Below, in pieces: positions 1 to 9,364 of a DNA stretch of 64,000 nucleotides. This stretch comes from Flavobacterium hiemivividum (GTDB lineage Bacteria; Bacteroidota; Bacteroidia; Flavobacteriales; Flavobacteriaceae), in the NCBI RefSeq assembly GCF_004349145.1, contig NZ_SMFO01000005.1, positions 168,831 through 232,830 of the forward strand, in the 5' to 3' direction. Each line of letters begins with the position of its first letter. Within the stretch, counting starts at the first letter, position 1. A program made the translations under genes and the position numbers. The notes below the pieces were generated by a model. It was not told the origin of the DNA and made no database searches. It worked only from the letters and a program-made list of their open reading frames with translations.

Positions 1-815
1 GGGAATTTAGCTTTTACTTCTTTCAATGTGTTCACCACACCTTGAGTATGCCCGTGAGCCGTATCAATGATAATAGCATCAACACCCGCATTTACAAGAG
101 CAGTTGCTCTTTCTACTGCATCACCAGTAACACCAATAGCTGCTGCTACACGCAAACGTCCGAAAACATCTTTGTTAGCAATTGGTTTTTGAGTTAATTT
201 AGTAATATCTCTAAAAGTGATTAAACCTACAAGTTTACCATCTTTACTAATAACGGGAAGTTTCTCAATTTTATGACCTTGTAAAACTACTTCGGCTTGT
301 TCTAATGAAGTTCCTTCGGCAACGGTAACTAAGTTTTCACTTGTCATTACCTCAATAATAGGTCTTGCATTGTTTTTTTCAAAACGCAAATCTCTATTAG
401 TTACGATACCTTTCAAACGGCTTTCTTCATCGATAATTGGAATACCACCAATTCCGTATTCTTTCATCGCATTTTTAGCATCTGCTACTGTAGAAGTAAG
501 AGGTAAAGTAACAGGATCGATAATCATACCTGACTCTGCACGTTTTACTTTACGCACTTTGGCAGCTTGTTGCTCGATTGTCATGTTTTTATGCAAAACA
601 CCTATTCCACCTTCTTGAGCCATAGCAATTGCCATAGAACTTTGGGTAACGGTATCCATAGCTGCGGATACAATAGGAACATTAAGCGTTATATTTCTTG
701 AAAATTTTGTTTGGATACTTACCTCGCGAGGAAGCACATTAGAGTAGTTAGGAACTAATAATACATCATCGTACGTTAAACCTTCGCCGATAATCTTGGA
801 GTTATGTGCTATCAT
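1..815 (-). CDS. guaB: IMP dehydrogenase, N-terminal 271 residues (cut by window edge)
   Basis: Inosine-5'-monophosphate dehydrogenase oxidises IMP to XMP with NAD, the committed step of guanine nucleotide synthesis in the cytoplasm. The protein begins MIAHNSKIIGEGLTYDDVLL and continues with LVPNYSNVLP and VPIVSAAMDT, which are hallmark N-terminal IMPDH segments. Two CBS domains occupy roughly residues 96-150 and 155-210 and interrupt the TIM barrel. The last visible part (IIIDTAHGH near residue 250) is a barrel strand. The catalytic cysteine loop and flap lie beyond position 1. The start codon at 815 is supported by a TAnnTTTG promoter element 27 bases upstream. Identification is secure; the only limitation is truncation by the window. 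Confidence 0.97.
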   Translation of the reverse strand, partial: MIAHNSKIIGEGLTYDDVLLVPNYSNVLPREVSIQTKFSRNITLNVPIVSAAMDTVTQSSMAIAMAQEGGIGVLHKNMTIEQQAAKVRKVKRAESGMIIDPVTLPLTSTVADAKNAMKEYGIGGIPIIDEESRLKGIVTNRDLRFEKNNARPIIEVMTSENLVTVAEGTSLEQAEVVLQGHKIEKLPVISKDGKLVGLITFRDITKLTQKPIANKDVFGRLRVAAAIGVTGDAVERATALVNAGVDAIIIDTAHGHTQGVVNTLKEVKAKF

Positions 816-841
816 GTTGCAATTTGTAGTTGAATTGCGTG

Positions 842-849
842 CAAATATA
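842..849 (-). promoter_or_regulatory. Bacteroidota -7 promoter element for guaB
   Basis: Read on the minus strand this is TATATTTG, an exact TAnnTTTG match. It implies a guaB transcript start about 20 bases before the ATG. No convincing -33 TTG is visible at the usual distance. Confidence 0.55.
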
Positions 850-1002
850 ACAAATTATTTTAATTTAAAAAAGTGATAGCCAAAGCATGTGAAAAACAGA
901 CTTCAATATTCCTAATTTATACTACTCCTCTTACGTACTATTTCAACATTTAGACGGAAAAATTAAAAACAGATTGCATTTTTTTCGAAATGAAAAACAA
1001 TA

Positions 1003-2403
1003 TTAGTATGGCTCATTACTGTCTTCGAAAATAACGTTAAAACCTAGCTGAAAGGATACACTATTGGCTTTCGCCAAATCCCGATATTCTAATAAATTAT
1101 CGGCCATCATGTACAAATTGAACTTCCCTATTGTACTTGAAATTCCTAAACCTATATTTTTATATGAAAACGAATCTACAGTATAAGTGGCTTTCATTTG
1201 TAATTTATCTAGTACATTCCTACTATAATATCCCGTTAATGCCATTAAAGGAGTTCTAGGAGTTGTCATTACAAACAGCTGTGCTCCTACTGAATTTCTA
1301 TAACCCGATTCTGTCGAAAGACATTTACAGTCTTCCCCTCCTCTTGAATCATTAAAAGAATATTGATACGAACTATTGATTTTTATAGGCCTCCAAGTGT
1401 TGTATCCGTTGTAAATAGTGTCGAGCTGGATAGCATTCCTAAACTGTGTGTAAGCACCTTCAGGATCATCCGTGCCATTAAAATTAGGATTTATCCCTTC
1501 ATATTTATAGTAGCCTTTATAGGTAAATGTTTCCACATCTTTGCTGTGCTTTACAAATCCTACATCAAGAATACTTGCTGTAAACTGAATATTCTTTTTA
1601 GGATAATAAGTAAGTCCTAAATCAAATCCTAAGCCTAGGTCTCCGCCAAACAACGCTTTTTTTCTAAAATCAGCGGCTGCATCACCATCATAATCTTCGG
1701 CGATATATTCTGAAATTCCGGAGGTGTTTAATTGCAAGTTGGAAGAAATGACTTGTTCGAAAGCTGTAGTTGTCCCGGGAGCGGTATAGATATATCCCGA
1801 ATTCTTAGTAGAAGTGGCATTAAAAGAACTCAAATAAATTTTTCCTCTAGCTCCAAGAATTAGTTTTTCAGTTACATTTTTATGATAACCCAAATGCAGC
1901 ACCGAAAGCATCTCTGTTCGTAGATTTAAATCTCCTAAATTAAATGATTTCCCAATGTAATCTCTGTTTCCTTCTAAAGCTAGTATCGCAATATCCTTTG
2001 GCATATACATTAGAAAATCAAACTCCTGATACATTCCAAACGAAACATAACCTTTGTTCTCTAACCAGTCTCCCAGTTTAAATCCGCCATTGAATAACTC
2101 TATTTGTTCATTGACAATTAGTTTGTCATTTCGGGAAGATTGATGCACTACATCGAGTAGTTTTTGATTATAATCTACTCCATTATCAGCAAATAAATCA
2201 TAGGCCGAAAAACCGCTAGAACCAACATTCGCAGAGATTCCAGAAAGTAAAGGAACTCCAAAATAAAATTTATAGCTAACATCAGCACCCGGGTTTGTCA
2301 TTAAAGACTGCGGAACTGAGGTGAAATTGTACAAGATTTGTTTGTTTTGAGACAAACAAGCAACAGAGAAAAACACCATTAAAAATAGAAGTGTTTTTCT
2401 CAT
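1003..2403 (-). CDS. DUF5723 family outer-membrane beta-barrel-like protein
   Basis: A 466-residue protein with a Sec signal peptide (MRKTLLFLMVFFSVACLSQ) followed by glycine- and aromatic-rich alternating segments typical of an outer-membrane barrel. The pattern matches the Bacteroidota DUF5723 family, whose function is unknown. Motifs include the early NPGAD segment and repeated LGLGFDLGLTYYP-type strands. It overlaps the upstream lipoprotein gene by four bases (ATGA), so the two are probably translationally coupled and act together at the outer membrane. It resembles PorP/SprF-type barrels in general build, but I see no gliding or type IX secretion genes nearby to support that role. The family call comes from sequence pattern recognition, not a search. 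Confidence 0.75.
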   Translation of the reverse strand: MRKTLLFLMVFFSVACLSQNKQILYNFTSVPQSLMTNPGADVSYKFYFGVPLLSGISANVGSSGFSAYDLFADNGVDYNQKLLDVVHQSSRNDKLIVNEQIELFNGGFKLGDWLENKGYVSFGMYQEFDFLMYMPKDIAILALEGNRDYIGKSFNLGDLNLRTEMLSVLHLGYHKNVTEKLILGARGKIYLSSFNATSTKNSGYIYTAPGTTTAFEQVISSNLQLNTSGISEYIAEDYDGDAAADFRKKALFGGDLGLGFDLGLTYYPKKNIQFTASILDVGFVKHSKDVETFTYKGYYKYEGINPNFNGTDDPEGAYTQFRNAIQLDTIYNGYNTWRPIKINSSYQYSFNDSRGGEDCKCLSTESGYRNSVGAQLFVMTTPRTPLMALTGYYSRNVLDKLQMKATYTVDSFSYKNIGLGISSTIGKFNLYMMADNLLEYRDLAKANSVSFQLGFNVIFEDSNEPY

Positions 2404-2951
2404 TCGATTAAAAAATAAGCAGTTGCACTTGAAGTAAATTTTAAACTCCCCGGACTACTGGTATCCAAAACAGGACCAGCTTTCATAGTTAAAACAAAAC
2501 TCATTCTTCTAGTACTTTTCAGTAAATCGAGATTGGCATTTTTGAACTCTACTTTACGAGTTACTTCATTTTTCGTTCCAGTATAAACAGGAACATCAAA
2601 ATGAATATTGAAAAGCGCCTGGTCATTTCGATCCAAAAAAAAGATATCAAAGGTGTAAGACCTGTTAATAGTATTGTTAATTTCAAAAAGGAAGTCGGCT
2701 CGTCTTAAATTTTTTCGAAAAAAAGAATCCCGGAAAACATCAAATTCCTGGGCTTCCACAGAAATATTCTGCTCCACTCCATTCTCTATAAATTGATTGG
2801 CAGGAATATCAAAAGAGGTAAGGTTGGCAATAAAAACAGGTTCTAACTTAAAATCATTGGCCTGATTAAAATCTAAATCACTGCTACATGAAAAAAATAG
2901 CATCGTAACTAGCAATAATCCTATGGTTTTAACCGAGTGGTATTGATTCAT
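2400..2951 (-). CDS. Putative lipoprotein coupled to the DUF5723 protein
   Basis: A 183-residue protein with a lipoprotein signal peptide: a hydrophobic stretch ends in LFFSCSS, placing the lipidated cysteine near residue 22. The mature part is beta-rich, with no motif I recognise (for example RSYTFDIFFLD and FDVPVYTGTK). Its stop overlaps the start of the DUF5723 gene by four bases, so it is the first gene of a two-gene unit and probably a surface or periplasmic partner of that barrel. No function can be assigned. Confidence 0.75.
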   Translation of the reverse strand: MNQYHSVKTIGLLLVTMLFFSCSSDLDFNQANDFKLEPVFIANLTSFDIPANQFIENGVEQNISVEAQEFDVFRDSFFRKNLRRADFLFEINNTINRSYTFDIFFLDRNDQALFNIHFDVPVYTGTKNEVTRKVEFKNANLDLLKSTRRMSFVLTMKAGPVLDTSSPGSLKFTSSATAYFLIE

Positions 2952-3063
2952 ACTAAAAGTGTAAGCAACAAAAATAAAGTTTTGGTAGTAATAAACAACG
3001 ATATTGCTGTTAACTTATCACTACTTTCTTTACTTTTAATACAACTTCATCCTTTAGCAATTT

Positions 3064-3927
3064 TTAATGAAACTCTCCAAACAAATTAGAAGCTTCATTA
3101 TAAGCACTCTCAAAACTCAATGGGTTTAGATTTGTATTTACTTTAGTAGCAGTAAAATAAGACAACAACTTCTCTGTAGGCATGTTTCCCGTTAAATCGT
3201 CTTTAGCCATAGGACAACCTCCAAAACCTTGAATCGCACCATCATACCGGCGACAACCCGCTTTGTAAGCAGCGTCAATTTTCTCAAACCATTTATCTGG
3301 AGTTGTGTGTAAATGAGCCCCAAACTCAATTTCAGGGTATTTAGGAATCAAATTAGAGAACAAATAACTAATTACTTCTGGAGTAGAACTTCCTACAGTA
3401 TCCGAAAGCGACAAAATCTTCACTCCCATATTTGATAACTTTTCAGTCCAATCACCAACAATTTCTACATTCCAAGGATCACCGTAAGGATTCCCAAAAC
3501 CCATTGATAAATAAGCAACTACTTCCTTATTTGTTTTATCGGCAATTTCTAGGATTTCTTCCAAAGTCACTAAGGACTCGGCAATAGTTTTGTGGGTATT
3601 ACGCATCTGAAAATTCTCAGATATTGAGAAAGGATATCCTAAATATTGAATTTCAGCATGCTCAGAAGCCATTTCGGCTCCTCGAGTATTGGCAATAATA
3701 GCCAGTAATTTACTTGTTGTTTGTGATAAATCCAATTGCGCCAAAACAGCGGCGGTATCTTGCATTTGCGGAATCGCTTTTGGCGAAACAAAACTCCCAA
3801 AATCGATCGAATCAAAACCTACCCTCAATAAAGATTGAATGTAAGCCACTTTTCTTTCGGTGGGAATGAACGGCTTAATACCTTGCATGGCATCACGTGG
3901 ACATTCTATAATTTTTATTGGCTCCAT
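3064..3927 (-). CDS. Hydroxymethylglutaryl-CoA lyase-like enzyme
   Basis: A 287-residue TIM-barrel protein of the HMGL-like family. HMG-CoA lyase cleaves HMG-CoA to acetoacetate and acetyl-CoA, the last step of leucine breakdown. The N-terminus has the metal/substrate signature in the form ECPRDAMQ (Arg11, Asp12). The metal-binding HLH lies at 205-207, and the catalytic-loop motif GGCPMA carries Cys238. Classical enzymes read VGPRDGLQ and GGCPFA-x-G, so several positions differ here although the key Arg, Asp, His and Cys are kept. Length is normal (about 290-300). Leucine dehydrogenase, encoded 5.5 kb away, feeds the same pathway. A related acyl-CoA lyase specificity is possible. Confidence 0.85.
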   Translation of the reverse strand: MEPIKIIECPRDAMQGIKPFIPTERKVAYIQSLLRVGFDSIDFGSFVSPKAIPQMQDTAAVLAQLDLSQTTSKLLAIIANTRGAEMASEHAEIQYLGYPFSISENFQMRNTHKTIAESLVTLEEILEIADKTNKEVVAYLSMGFGNPYGDPWNVEIVGDWTEKLSNMGVKILSLSDTVGSSTPEVISYLFSNLIPKYPEIEFGAHLHTTPDKWFEKIDAAYKAGCRRYDGAIQGFGGCPMAKDDLTGNMPTEKLLSYFTATKVNTNLNPLSFESAYNEASNLFGEFH

Positions 3928-3995
3928 AGGTTTTCAAAGATAAGAAAACTTGCAAAGTGGCAATAGATTATGATTATAAAATTTTATAGCAAATA

Positions 3996-4031
3996 AAAAT
4001 GCGTAATCCTCAGTCGAGAATTACGCATTTT
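3996..4031 (-). terminator. Rho-independent terminator of pyrD
   Basis: A perfect 12-bp stem (3996-4007 with 4020-4031) with a 12-base loop and T-runs on both sides. It lies 24 bases beyond the pyrD stop on the minus strand. Confidence 0.8.
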
Positions 4032-4054
4032 GATAATACTGCAAGCAATCGTTT

Positions 4055-5074
4055 TTACATGCGACTTAGTATTTTTTTATTTATAGCTTTCACCAAAGCG
4101 GGGCCTTCATAAATAAAACCAGTGTACAATTGTACTAAACTGGCACCTGCTTCGAGCTTTTCGATTGCATCATCTGCAGAATGAATTCCTCCCACTCCTA
4201 TTATTGGAAATGCCTTATTGCTTTTCTGAGACAAAAAACGAATCACTTCAGTAGAACGGCTTGTTAATGGCTTTCCTGACAATCCGCCCATTTCTGTTTT
4301 GTTTTCAGATAGCAAACCTTCACGAGAAATAGTTGTATTAGTAGCGATAACACCAGCAATTTTTGTTTGTGCTACGATGTCTATAATGTCTAGTAATTGC
4401 TCGTCTGTTAAATCAGGAGCGATTTTTAGTAATATTGGTTTCTGTTTTGGCTTTGCCAAATTCTTATTTTGCAAAGTCTGCAGCAATTGTGTTAATGGCT
4501 CTTTGTCTTGCAACGCACGAAGATTAGGCGTGTTTGGCGAACTCACATTCACCACAAAATAATCTACATGATCAAACAAGGCGTCGAAGCAGATTTCATA
4601 ATCCAAAGTTGCATCTTCATTTGGCGTCAATTTATTTTTCCCGATATTTCCTCCTATTAAAACGTCGGTATTTTCTTTTAGTCGTTCGACCGCTTCTAAA
4701 ACTCCTCCATTATTAAAACCCATTCGGTTGATAATAGCAGAATCAGCTTTTAAGCGAAACAATCGTTTTTTAGGGTTTCCTTCTTGTCCTTTTGGTGTAA
4801 GTGTACCTATTTCTATAAACCCAAAACCAAAATTTGACAATTCTTTGTACAGCTTAGCGTCCTTATCAAAACCAGCGGCAAGTCCGACTGGATTTTTAAA
4901 TTTTAATCCAAAAACTTCAGTTTCTAATCGCTTGTCATTTACTTCATAAAGTGATTTAAAGATAGCACTAAATCCTGGAATTTTAGATAAAGATCGAATC
5001 AAAGAAAAGGTAAAATAGTGTACTTTTTCTGGGTCAAACCAAAAAAGAATGGGACGAATAAATAGTTTATACAT
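4055..5074 (-). CDS. pyrD: Dihydroorotate dehydrogenase (quinone), class 2
   Basis: FMN enzyme that oxidises dihydroorotate to orotate with quinone as acceptor, the fourth step of pyrimidine synthesis, at the inner face of the cytoplasmic membrane. The 339-residue length and the N-terminal amphipathic extension before the barrel identify class 2. Visible motifs are [15 protein letters not shown] (61-75), [18 protein letters not shown], and [12 protein letters not shown] (175-186), which holds the catalytic serine. The phosphate-binding segment [11 protein letters not shown] and [11 protein letters not shown] follow near the C-terminus. It is transcribed alone, with its own promoter element and terminator. 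Confidence 0.97.
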   Translation of the reverse strand: MYKLFIRPILFWFDPEKVHYFTFSLIRSLSKIPGFSAIFKSLYEVNDKRLETEVFGLKFKNPVGLAAGFDKDAKLYKELSNFGFGFIEIGTLTPKGQEGNPKKRLFRLKADSAIINRMGFNNGGVLEAVERLKENTDVLIGGNIGKNKLTPNEDATLDYEICFDALFDHVDYFVVNVSSPNTPNLRALQDKEPLTQLLQTLQNKNLAKPKQKPILLKIAPDLTDEQLLDIIDIVAQTKIAGVIATNTTISREGLLSENKTEMGGLSGKPLTSRSTEVIRFLSQKSNKAFPIIGVGGIHSADDAIEKLEAGASLVQLYTGFIYEGPALVKAINKKILSRM

Positions 5075-5094
5075 GTGTGTTTTGTTGTGTGCTG

Positions 5095-5102
5095 CAAAAA
5101 TA
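5095..5102 (-). promoter_or_regulatory. -7 promoter element for pyrD
   Basis: On the minus strand this reads TATTTTTG, matching TAnnTTTG, 21 bases upstream of the pyrD ATG. Confidence 0.55.
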
Positions 5103-5248
5103 GAATTATCTAGCCGATAAATAAATATTTAGCCTTAAAATTTGATCTTCAAATCTATCAAACGACTTTGGGCTATAACAAACCGCGCTGAGAAAGAAAG
5201 AATCATTATTTATTTATAAATTAGCCACAGCATTTAATAAATAAAAAC

Positions 5249-5794
5249 ATGAAAAATTATTGCAGCTTTCTACTGTTATTTCTGACCATTAGCCTTTTTG
5301 CGCAAGCAGAAAAACCAACTCGGATTTACTTAGTACGTCATGCCGAAAAGATGACGAATGATCCAAAAGAAAAAGATCCGTTATTGACTGAATATGGAAA
5401 CAAAAGAGCCCTTGCACTTGCAAAAAAACTAAAATACAAAACAATAAACAACATTTACAGCACAAATTACAAGCGTACACAAAGCACAGTAATACCTAGC
5501 TCCAAGCAGCAAAAAAAAGATATTCAATTGTATGACGCTAAAATTTTAACAGTCGAAGCGGCCAAAATTCTAAAGGAAAATAAAGGAAAAACAGTATTAA
5601 TTGTAGGCCATTCTAATACCGTTTTAGAAACGATTGAAGCTTTTGGAAGCAAGAGACCAATCCCTTCTATTGATGATCAAGAGTACGATTATCTATTTCT
5701 ACTTACGATAAATCCTAACGGCGAAACAAAAGTAAAAGTCATGCATTATGGCCAAGCCAATTCCTATAAAGAAGGAGCTCAAATGATGCATTAA
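5249..5794 (+). CDS. Secreted histidine phosphatase family protein
   Basis: A 181-residue member of the phosphoglycerate-mutase-like histidine phosphatase superfamily. An N-terminal signal peptide ends near FAQA (residue 20), so it is probably periplasmic. The catalytic RHG-type motif appears as LVRHAEK with the phospho-accepting His31, and the second conserved histidine is in VGHSNT (His121). Small SixA- or phytase-like proteins of this build remove phosphate from phosphorylated small molecules or proteins; the substrate here is unknown. It faces away from pyrD and precedes pepT by about 100 bases. Confidence 0.88.
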   Translation: MKNYCSFLLLFLTISLFAQAEKPTRIYLVRHAEKMTNDPKEKDPLLTEYGNKRALALAKKLKYKTINNIYSTNYKRTQSTVIPSSKQQKKDIQLYDAKILTVEAAKILKENKGKTVLIVGHSNTVLETIEAFGSKRPIPSIDDQEYDYLFLLTINPNGETKVKVMHYGQANSYKEGAQMMH

Positions 5795-5865
5795 AACAAT
5801 ACCATTTTATTAGCACAATTGCTTTTCAAAGTTAGAGTTTTAAACACTCCTTTCTAAATAAACCT

Positions 5866-5873
5866 TATATTTG
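5866..5873 (+). promoter_or_regulatory. -7 promoter element for pepT
   Basis: TATATTTG, an exact TAnnTTTG match, ending 22 bases before the pepT ATG at 5896. Confidence 0.55.
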
Positions 5874-5895
5874 TCCTTCATTAAAAAATACAATT

Positions 5896-7179
5896 ATGCA
5901 ACATATTATAGACCGTTTTATCAGTTATGTTACTGTTGACACAGAGTCAGATCCCAATTCACAAACGACACCAAGTACAGAAAAACAATGGGTTCTTGCC
6001 AATCAATTGGTTGAAGAACTAAAAAGCATAGGAATGCAGGATGTGACCATAGATGATAAATCGTATATCATGGCCACACTGCCAAGTAATGTTGATCATG
6101 AGGCTCCTACAATTGGGTTTATATCTCATTTTGACACTACTCCTGATTTTACAGGAGCTAATGTAAAACCTCAAATTATTCCAAATTATGATGGTAAAGA
6201 CATCATTCTAAATGCGGAACAAAATATTGTTTTATCTCCAAATTATTTCAAAGATTTATTACAATACAAGGGACAAACCATAATCACAACTGATGGAACT
6301 ACTCTTTTAGGTGCTGATGATAAAGCTGGAATTACGGAAATTATGACCGCAATGGAATTCCTAATTAACAATCCAGAAATCAAACACGGAAAGATTAGAG
6401 TTGGTTTTACACCTGACGAAGAAATAGGTCGTGGAGCGCATCATTTTGATGTGGAGAAATTTGGTGCGGACTGGGCTTATACGATGGACGGAAGCCAAGT
6501 AGGAGAATTAGAATATGAAAATTTTAATGCGGCTTCAGCCAAAATTATTTTTAAAGGAAAAAGTGTACATCCTGGCTATGCCAAAGGAAAGATGATTAAC
6601 TCCATGTTAATTGCCAATGATTTCATTACTGCACTACCTTCTGATGAAACACCGGAGACCACAAAAGGATACCAAGGTTTTTTCCATGTACATCACTTAA
6701 CAGGAAGTATCGAGGAAACTGTTTTAGAATTAATAATCAGAGACCACAGTAAGATTAAATTCGAAAAAAGAAAAGAAAAAGTAGAAAAAATTGCCCGCAA
6801 AATCAATAAGAAATATGCAAAACAATTTGGTGAAGACATTGCAATAGTTGAGATCAATGATCAATACTACAACATGAAAGAAAAGGTAGTTCCTGTAAAA
6901 CACATTGTTGATATTGCCGAAAAAGCGATGAAGGAAGTAGGTATCAAACCATTAATCAAACCCATTCGTGGTGGAACTGATGGCTGTCAATTATCATACA
7001 AAGGATTGCCTTGTCCAAATATTTTTGCTGGCGGACATAATTTTCACGGTAAATACGAATATGTTCCAGTTGAAAGCATGCAAAAAGCAGTGGACGTTAT
7101 TGTAAAAATTGCTGAGTTGACCACAATGCCCAACTTTGGCCTAGAAGCAAAGGAAAGCAAAAAGAAAAAGCAAAAATAA
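5896..7179 (+). CDS. pepT: Peptidase T (tripeptide aminopeptidase)
   Basis: Cytosolic M20-family metallopeptidase that removes the N-terminal residue from tripeptides. The two-zinc site is visible: SHFDTTPDF contains His78 and Asp80, GADDKAGI contains the bridging Asp141, and TPDEEIG contains the general-base/ligand pair Glu175-Glu176. The final ligand is in [10 protein letters not shown] near residue 390. At 427 residues it is slightly longer than the usual 405-410 because of a lysine-rich tail (KESKKKKQK). It is a single gene with its own promoter element and a strong downstream terminator. It fits with other peptide-degrading genes in the window. Confidence 0.96.
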   Translation: MQHIIDRFISYVTVDTESDPNSQTTPSTEKQWVLANQLVEELKSIGMQDVTIDDKSYIMATLPSNVDHEAPTIGFISHFDTTPDFTGANVKPQIIPNYDGKDIILNAEQNIVLSPNYFKDLLQYKGQTIITTDGTTLLGADDKAGITEIMTAMEFLINNPEIKHGKIRVGFTPDEEIGRGAHHFDVEKFGADWAYTMDGSQVGELEYENFNAASAKIIFKGKSVHPGYAKGKMINSMLIANDFITALPSDETPETTKGYQGFFHVHHLTGSIEETVLELIIRDHSKIKFEKRKEKVEKIARKINKKYAKQFGEDIAIVEINDQYYNMKEKVVPVKHIVDIAEKAMKEVGIKPLIKPIRGGTDGCQLSYKGLPCPNIFAGGHNFHGKYEYVPVESMQKAVDVIVKIAELTTMPNFGLEAKESKKKKQK

Positions 7180-7243
7180 ATTACTTAATTCTAGAAAAGA
7201 GGTTGAATATTCAACACTCATAAAAAAATCTCTTTACTTTAAT

Positions 7244-7278
7244 AAAAAGTCTCAATCTACTGGTTGAGACTTTTTTTT
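7244..7278 (+). terminator. Terminator of pepT
   Basis: A 12-bp perfect stem (7244-7255 with 7264-7275), an 8-base loop and an eight-T run ending at 7278, placed 65 bases after the pepT stop. Confidence 0.85.
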
Positions 7279-7279
7279 C

Positions 7280-7505
7280 CTCTATTTCTTATTTACGACG
7301 AAGTGCTTCAACTGTTTCGATCCACTTTTAACTGGATTATTCAAAGCTTTGAAAAGAATCTCGTTTTCATAAAAATTCATAAAACATTAACATTATAGAG
7401 GACATAAATTCATTATATTTAAGGTCTTACGTAAAGACTATTAAAATAGCCCCTGTCTATTTTTTGTAATAATAATAATATATTTTTAAACTAACACTTG
7501 AAATT
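7280..7505. other. Intergenic stretch before the Lys-rich gene
   Basis: The gap after pepT holds its terminator and then about 225 AT-rich bases with no supportable gene. A degenerate -7-like TATATTTA lies near 7413-7420 and may drive the gene at 7506. Confidence 0.4.
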
Positions 7506-7934
7506 ATGGCTGTAAAAAATGAAAAAGTTGCAGAACAAAACACTACCGCCAAAACTGCGGCAGTTACACCAGTTACAACTAGAAAACCTAGGGCAACGAA
7601 GACGACTGCAGCGCCTAATGCTGACAGTGTAAAACCCAATGCAGAGAAAGTAATCAAATCTGAAAATGAAACTGTGGAGAAAACTGATAAAACAGTTGAG
7701 GCAGAAGTAGAAAAGAAAAAAGATAAGGCAAAGAAGAAAAAAGAGAAAGAAAAGGCTAAAAAGGCAGATGCTAAAGATAAAGCGAAACAAAAAGCGAAAG
7801 CTAAGAAAGCCAAAGCTAAGAAAGAAAAAAAAGACAAGGCTAAAAAGGCCAAAGCAAAAGCTAAGTTGAAGGAAAAAAAAGCAAAAGCGAAAGCAAAAAA
7901 GGCGAAAAAAGCTAAGAAGAATAAAAAAAAATGA
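7506..7934 (+). CDS. Lysine/alanine-rich histone H1-like protein
   Basis: A 142-residue, extremely basic, low-complexity protein. Residues 1-60 are Thr/Ala/Pro/Lys-rich and probably disordered. Residues 65-142 consist almost entirely of Lys, Ala, Glu and Asp, arranged as KAK/KKA repeats ending in KKNKKK. This resembles the C-terminal tails of eukaryotic histone H1 and bacterial H1-like nucleoid proteins, so DNA or RNA binding is a reasonable inference. There is no folded domain, signal peptide or membrane segment. The A-rich coding sequence creates long hydrophobic shadow frames on the opposite strand. The gene has terminators on both sides and is therefore transcribed alone. Confidence 0.7.
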   Translation: MAVKNEKVAEQNTTAKTAAVTPVTTRKPRATKTTAAPNADSVKPNAEKVIKSENETVEKTDKTVEAEVEKKKDKAKKKKEKEKAKKADAKDKAKQKAKAKKAKAKKEKKDKAKKAKAKAKLKEKKAKAKAKKAKKAKKNKKK

Positions 7935-7949
7935 TCACCATAAATCATT

Positions 7950-7987
7950 AAAAAAGTCCCAATCCGAATATCGGTTGAGACTTTTTT
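7950..7987. terminator. Bidirectional terminator between the Lys-rich gene and yajC
   Basis: An imperfect hairpin (arms about 7951-7966 and 7971-7986) flanked by an A-run and a T-run. It sits between two convergent genes and can end both transcripts. Confidence 0.75.
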
Positions 7988-8007
7988 TATTAGTTAAAAA
8001 ACTAAAA

Positions 8008-8280
8008 TTATTTTTTAGCAAGTGTCGCGCTCATTTCCATAGAAATTGCAGAACGCTCCATTTTTAATTTTCCAGACATTGTTTCAATTACAACTGTAGT
8101 ATCTGCAAGCTCCGAAACTTTACCGTGAAGTCCACTTTTAGTGATGATTTTATCACCTACTTTTAAAGCTGTTTCGAATTCTTTTTCTTGTTTAGCTTTT
8201 TTCTGTTGTGGTCTGATCATAAAGAAATAGATCACTACAAACATTAATAAGAAAGGTGCAAATTGAGTTAATTGTTCCAT
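8008..8280 (-). CDS. yajC: Preprotein translocase subunit YajC
   Basis: A 90-residue inner-membrane accessory protein of the SecDF-YajC complex, which supports Sec-dependent export. It has the typical architecture of one N-terminal transmembrane helix (about residues 8-22, FLLMFVVIYFFMI), the family motif RPQQKKAKQ, then a small cytoplasmic domain with VGDKIITKSGLHGKV. It lies 28 bases downstream of nusB on the same strand, so they are likely co-transcribed. Length and motifs match the family exactly. Confidence 0.95.
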   Translation of the reverse strand: MEQLTQFAPFLLMFVVIYFFMIRPQQKKAKQEKEFETALKVGDKIITKSGLHGKVSELADTTVVIETMSGKLKMERSAISMEMSATLAKK

Positions 8281-8308
8281 AATTTTAAATTCTTTTTTTT
8301 TATTAGTG

Positions 8309-9253
8309 TTACATTAAACCGCGACCGGTTTTATTTAATTTTTTACTGACTTCTAGCTCTTTAACTAGATTATCCAGAATTCCGTTGATAAAAATACTAC
8401 TTTTTGGTGTAGAATACTCTTTCGCAAGTTCTAAATATTCGTTAAGAGTTACTTTTACTGGAATTGAGGGGAATTTTAAAAATTCACAAATTGCCATTTT
8501 AAGAATAATAGTATCTACCTCAGCAATTCTATCGCTATCCCAGTTAGGTGTTTTGTTTACAAACTCCTTTGCAAGTTCCACTTCATTCAAAACCGTTTTT
8601 CTAAACAAATCTTTAACGAATGCCTTGTCTTCACTGTCCTTATACACTTTTGGCACGGTGAAATTATCATCCATGATAGGTTTCATCGCTTTAAGCTGCT
8701 TAATGATTTGAGTGTTTACCAAAGGTATATCATCAATCCAAGTCAGTTTATCGTCCTCTAGGAATTCGTACAATTTTTCATTTGGCACAATAACTTCTGT
8801 AAATAAATCTACAATAAGCTGTTTGTCTTCTTCAAATGAAGTTGCTGGATTGCTCATATAATCTGTATAGAACTTACTTGCTTTTATAGCATTAAGCAAC
8901 AACAAAATATAATCATCATTCAAAGTCCAAGCGTCAACTTTACGCGTTTCCATAGCAATGCTAAGGGAATTGTTTTCGGCTAGTATTTGAAAAATACTGT
9001 TTTTAATAAATTTTTCGTTGGGTTTAAGTTCCGCAGCTGTAGCGAGATGTTTCAAACTTGATTTATGTAAAAAAACGGACTCTCTTTTACATATTTCCAT
9101 TAAGGAAGAAATCATTGTAAGGTATAAATCTTGAATATTGTCGATACTGTAAAAAAGGAATTTCTCTTCTTTTTCTAGATTATCAGAACCGTTTTGATGC
9201 ATTGCATAAATGGATTGCATGACTTTAACGCGTATGTGTCTTCTATTTACCAC
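8309..9253 (-). CDS. nusB: Transcription antitermination protein NusB (long Bacteroidota form)
   Basis: NusB binds boxA RNA together with NusE/S10 and promotes antitermination in rRNA operons. At 314 residues it is about twice the E. coli length. The conserved core is in the C-terminal half (for example AEVDTIILKMAICEF, PVKVTLNEYLELAKEYSTPKSS and FINGILDNL), preceded by a long N-terminal region that begins with VNRRHIRVKVMQSIYA. This long form is usual in the phylum. A -7 promoter element lies 29 bases upstream of the start, and yajC follows closely. Confidence 0.92.
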   Translation of the reverse strand: MVNRRHIRVKVMQSIYAMHQNGSDNLEKEEKFLFYSIDNIQDLYLTMISSLMEICKRESVFLHKSSLKHLATAAELKPNEKFIKNSIFQILAENNSLSIAMETRKVDAWTLNDDYILLLLNAIKASKFYTDYMSNPATSFEEDKQLIVDLFTEVIVPNEKLYEFLEDDKLTWIDDIPLVNTQIIKQLKAMKPIMDDNFTVPKVYKDSEDKAFVKDLFRKTVLNEVELAKEFVNKTPNWDSDRIAEVDTIILKMAICEFLKFPSIPVKVTLNEYLELAKEYSTPKSSIFINGILDNLVKELEVSKKLNKTGRGLM

Positions 9254-9282
9254 CTTGTAAGAACTTTTATTAAATTAGCTGG

Positions 9283-9290
9283 CAAAAATA
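9283..9290 (-). promoter_or_regulatory. -7 promoter element for nusB-yajC
   Basis: Reads TATTTTTG on the minus strand, matching TAnnTTTG, 29 bases before the nusB start. Confidence 0.55.
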
Positions 9291-9364
9291 AGCATTTCCT
9301 TTTTTAAAATAAAATTAAAATGTCAAATAAAGATTTTGCTGATAAATTTGTTTCTTTTATACTA

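Noticed and set aside
7457..7948. Long minus-strand frame rich in Phe, Ala and Leu
   Set aside because: It is the antisense shadow of the Lys/Ala-rich gene; AAA/GCN codons read backward as TTT/NGC. It has no independent start signal.
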